From positions 4,774,001 through 4,838,000 of the forward strand of contig OZ244877.1 in assembly GCA_965221145.1 (NCBI GenBank): a DNA stretch of 64,000 bases, given 5' to 3'. The notes under the pieces are model-generated. The model was not told where the DNA came from. It ran no database searches and saw only the letters and a list, made by a program, of their open reading frames with translations. A program made the translations under genes and the position numbers. Below are positions 62,075 to 64,000 of the stretch, piece by piece (the first letter of the stretch is position 1; each line of letters starts with the position of its first letter). The DNA comes from Bin5 sp965221145. GTDB taxonomy: Bacteria; Chloroflexota; Anaerolineae; Caldilineales; Caldilineaceae.

Positions 62075-62845
62075 TTGAAAAGGCTCGATCTACACAGTTA
62101 TCGCCACACCCATCACTGGCGGGTTGAGGAAACAGCCGAGAGTCTGTTCTTCATTGATGTTGCCCTACCAAACCCGAACACCACCGACATGCAATTCCTA
62201 CTTCCAATGATTGACCAGTACCACCAGCGCGTTCGCGCGGCATTGGACATTGGCTCAGAAATAAAAGATGAGGAACGTAAGCGCCGGGTCAATACTTGGC
62301 TTTACGCTCCAGACCTTCTTGCGAAGGCTGACTTCGCCAGCCCAGATATACCGCGTATGTTCTATGGGACCGTTAATCCTGCGGGCCTACATTTGGTCAC
62401 ACGTGGATTGGCTTGGGATGCCCCGATTGTATTTCAGGGAGTGCTTCATGAAGTCGTCCACTTTTGGTGGGCTGACCAAGTGGGCGAGGCACCTTCTCTT
62501 TTGAACGAAGGTGTCGCCGCCTACTTCGAGCGCATTTTGGGGATCGACTCTGTGAAGGGACGTGGAGCGCTGAAGAACATCTGGCAAGAGTATGCCTGCA
62601 AGGCTAAACCCGGATTCCTGCGTCGGCTCTGCAAGAACGATGTCTTTTGGACCGAAGAGGCCGCAGGTGAGCCTGTCTATGAAATCGGCGGACAGCTTGT
62701 CTCTTTTCTTCTGGACACCTATGGATTGCCAAGCGTACAGCGCATTTTCCTCAAATCGTATTTCGATGATCCTGACATTCCAGAGCACATCGAGGAGGTG
62801 ATTGGTGAGCCACTAGACTCCTTAGAGAAGAAAATTGACCACTAG
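62075..62845 (+). CDS. Gluzincin zinc metallopeptidase (peptidase MA-like)
   Basis: 256 residues from TTG 62075, chosen because GGAGG lies seven bases before it. The frame is open to ATG 61988 without a ribosome site. HEVVH (His125, Glu126, His129) with the downstream NEGVAAYFE (Glu145) gives the HExxH-plus-Glu zinc site of gluzincins. It resembles the peptidase_MA group, often membrane- or surface-associated, but no signal or membrane segment is seen here. The substrate is unknown. GC is lower than in the sugar locus, and it is flanked by mobile remnants. Confidence 0.8.
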   Translation: MKRLDLHSYRHTHHWRVEETAESLFFIDVALPNPNTTDMQFLLPMIDQYHQRVRAALDIGSEIKDEERKRRVNTWLYAPDLLAKADFASPDIPRMFYGTVNPAGLHLVTRGLAWDAPIVFQGVLHEVVHFWWADQVGEAPSLLNEGVAAYFERILGIDSVKGRGALKNIWQEYACKAKPGFLRRLCKNDVFWTEEAAGEPVYEIGGQLVSFLLDTYGLPSVQRIFLKSYFDDPDIPEHIEEVIGEPLDSLEKKIDH

Positions 62846-63103
62846 CGCACGGCATAGTACAAAGCGTCATCTTGGTTGCGTGTGTACCCTCGATGGTTGT
62901 CCCCCCAAGAGTGTAAAGACGGACGGTCAGCTACTTCCATTTCGTGACGTTCTGGCATTTTGAAATACACGCCCCCTAATGAATTTCTCTAATTTGGGAA
63001 ATTAGCTTCACCTAATGTGCGACTTTTGAAGGGATGATCCATCGGCCATCTTCCACTAGAATAGAGATGTGTTAAGCACTATTCATAGAGGGGAGAGAAA
63101 CCG

Positions 63104-63997
63104 ATGGATCGAGACCATTTTATCATCTCTGTCTACTGTTTGGTATGTCATCACTTGCGAGAGATCGTAGGCGATTGTCCTCTGCGCAGACGTGGCTTTG
63201 CCCCGGCGCTCAGCGACGAGGAGGTGATCACACTTGAGGTGTGTGGAGAGTATCTGGGATTCGACAAGGATGAAGCGGTTTTCGATTATTTCGTCGCCCA
63301 TTATCAAGCATGGTTTCCCCAACTCAAGGGACGGACCAGCTTTGTGCGACAAGCGGCCAACCTATGGCAAGTCAAAGCGATGATTCAACAACGACTCACG
63401 GTGATCAGTGGACAAGCCAGCGATGCTGTCCAGGCCATCGACACGATGCCCTTGCCGGTCTGTGTGTACACCCGCAGTCAACGGGACTGCTGTTTCAAGC
63501 CCGATGCCGATTATGGCTATTGTGCTGCCAAAAAGTTGCACTACTACGGCTTCAAGATGGGTCTGCGCATTGCACGCGCCGGCATGATTGTTCACTACCC
63601 GCTCTTGCCAGCACGATCCCATGACCTCCCACTGCTGGACGATTTGCTTGAAGAGTTCCAAGGTGTTGTCCTGGCAGACAAAGGCTTCATTGATGGCTTT
63701 CGCCAACTGGAACTGGCCAAAAAGAAGGGGGTGGAACTACTCACACCGCCGCGCAAAAACATGACTGTACACCTTCCCGCCCCTGTCGCCCGCTTCAGCA
63801 AGCGAAGGCGCAAGCTGGTCGAAACCGTCGGTTCTCATCTGACCGAACGCTACAATAGCGCCAACACCCGTGCCCACGACCTGTGGCACTACCAGCATCG
63901 ACTGATCCGCAAGGTGCTTTCACACACCATCTGCGTCTTTATGAACCTACAACTCGGTCGCCCTCCGCTACATCTGGATGACCTGGTTACTCACTAA
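63104..63997 (+). CDS. IS982-family transposase
   Basis: 297 residues, apparently intact. The DDE residues are Asp113 (AIDTMPLPVC), Asp192 (VVLADKGFID) and Glu240 (LVETVGSHLTERYN), with the IS982 signature YGYCAAKKLHYYGFKMGL. GAGGGGAGAG precedes the ATG. The left inverted end is probably around 63009-63040 but could not be proven because the right end lies beyond the window. Confidence 0.93.
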   Translation: MDRDHFIISVYCLVCHHLREIVGDCPLRRRGFAPALSDEEVITLEVCGEYLGFDKDEAVFDYFVAHYQAWFPQLKGRTSFVRQAANLWQVKAMIQQRLTVISGQASDAVQAIDTMPLPVCVYTRSQRDCCFKPDADYGYCAAKKLHYYGFKMGLRIARAGMIVHYPLLPARSHDLPLLDDLLEEFQGVVLADKGFIDGFRQLELAKKKGVELLTPPRKNMTVHLPAPVARFSKRRRKLVETVGSHLTERYNSANTRAHDLWHYQHRLIRKVLSHTICVFMNLQLGRPPLHLDDLVTH

Positions 63998-64000
63998 AGT

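Overview
This window is most likely from a member of the Chloroflexota (Anaerolineae or a related class). That is an inference from high GC, the gene content (tandem FemAB-type transferase, sugar ABC systems without their own ATPase, a nusA-ylxR-infB-rbfA-nrnA-truB-ribF operon, CIRCE-controlled hrcA-grpE) and the heavy load of short dispersed repeats. No rRNA, tRNA or CRISPR array was seen.

From 1 to 30 kb the window is mostly housekeeping. It holds the end of a UTP-glucose-1-phosphate uridylyltransferase gene, a two-domain FemAB-like protein, modA-modB without modC, ftcD, and an exopolysaccharide pair (GT2 glycosyltransferase and polyprenyl-phosphate sugar transferase). These are followed by CIRCE-hrcA-grpE, a GNAT protein, a small membrane protein, and sbcD-sbcC. 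sbcC is split by an in-frame amber codon. On the minus strand come an MGT-type glycosyltransferase, a haem-motif lipoprotein, and the long nusA-to-ribF translation operon.

From 30 to 47 kb is an accessory, decaying region. It has a sugar ABC system whose binding-protein gene carries three frameshifts while both permeases are intact, a PhyH gene fragment, an MDR dehydrogenase, a GH127 beta-L-arabinofuranosidase-like enzyme and an alpha-glucuronidase-like enzyme. A nagA with a frameshift and an amber codon, an intact PhyH dioxygenase, a PHP phosphoesterase and a peptide ABC permease pair follow. The second permease of that pair is cut at its N-terminus exactly where a TPR gene, itself missing its start, begins.

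From 47 to 64 kb are a short FRG-domain fragment, a class I aldolase and a class II fructose-bisphosphatase (gluconeogenic pair), a dead IS701-like element, a low-GC serine hydrolase, and a second carbohydrate locus (LplB/LplC/LplA-like ABC system, terminator, ThuA-like protein, MDR dehydrogenase, beta-propeller protein). IS5 and rhamnose mutarotase fragments, a zinc metallopeptidase and an IS982-family transposase end the window.

The most unusual signal is a set of short palindromic repeats. One family of about 60 bp has ten copies, mostly next to gene ends. One copy sits inside the IS701 transposase gene, and its removal restores the reading frame exactly. A second family of 47 bp is inserted in frame inside two protein-coding genes, read in opposite orientations, much like Rickettsia palindromic elements. 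Further families (a purine-rich palindrome, TACGCAATACG units, a 135-bp CTAATGTG-ended element, a roughly 210-bp inverted duplicate) add to the picture of a genome invaded by small non-autonomous elements that also reshape proteins.
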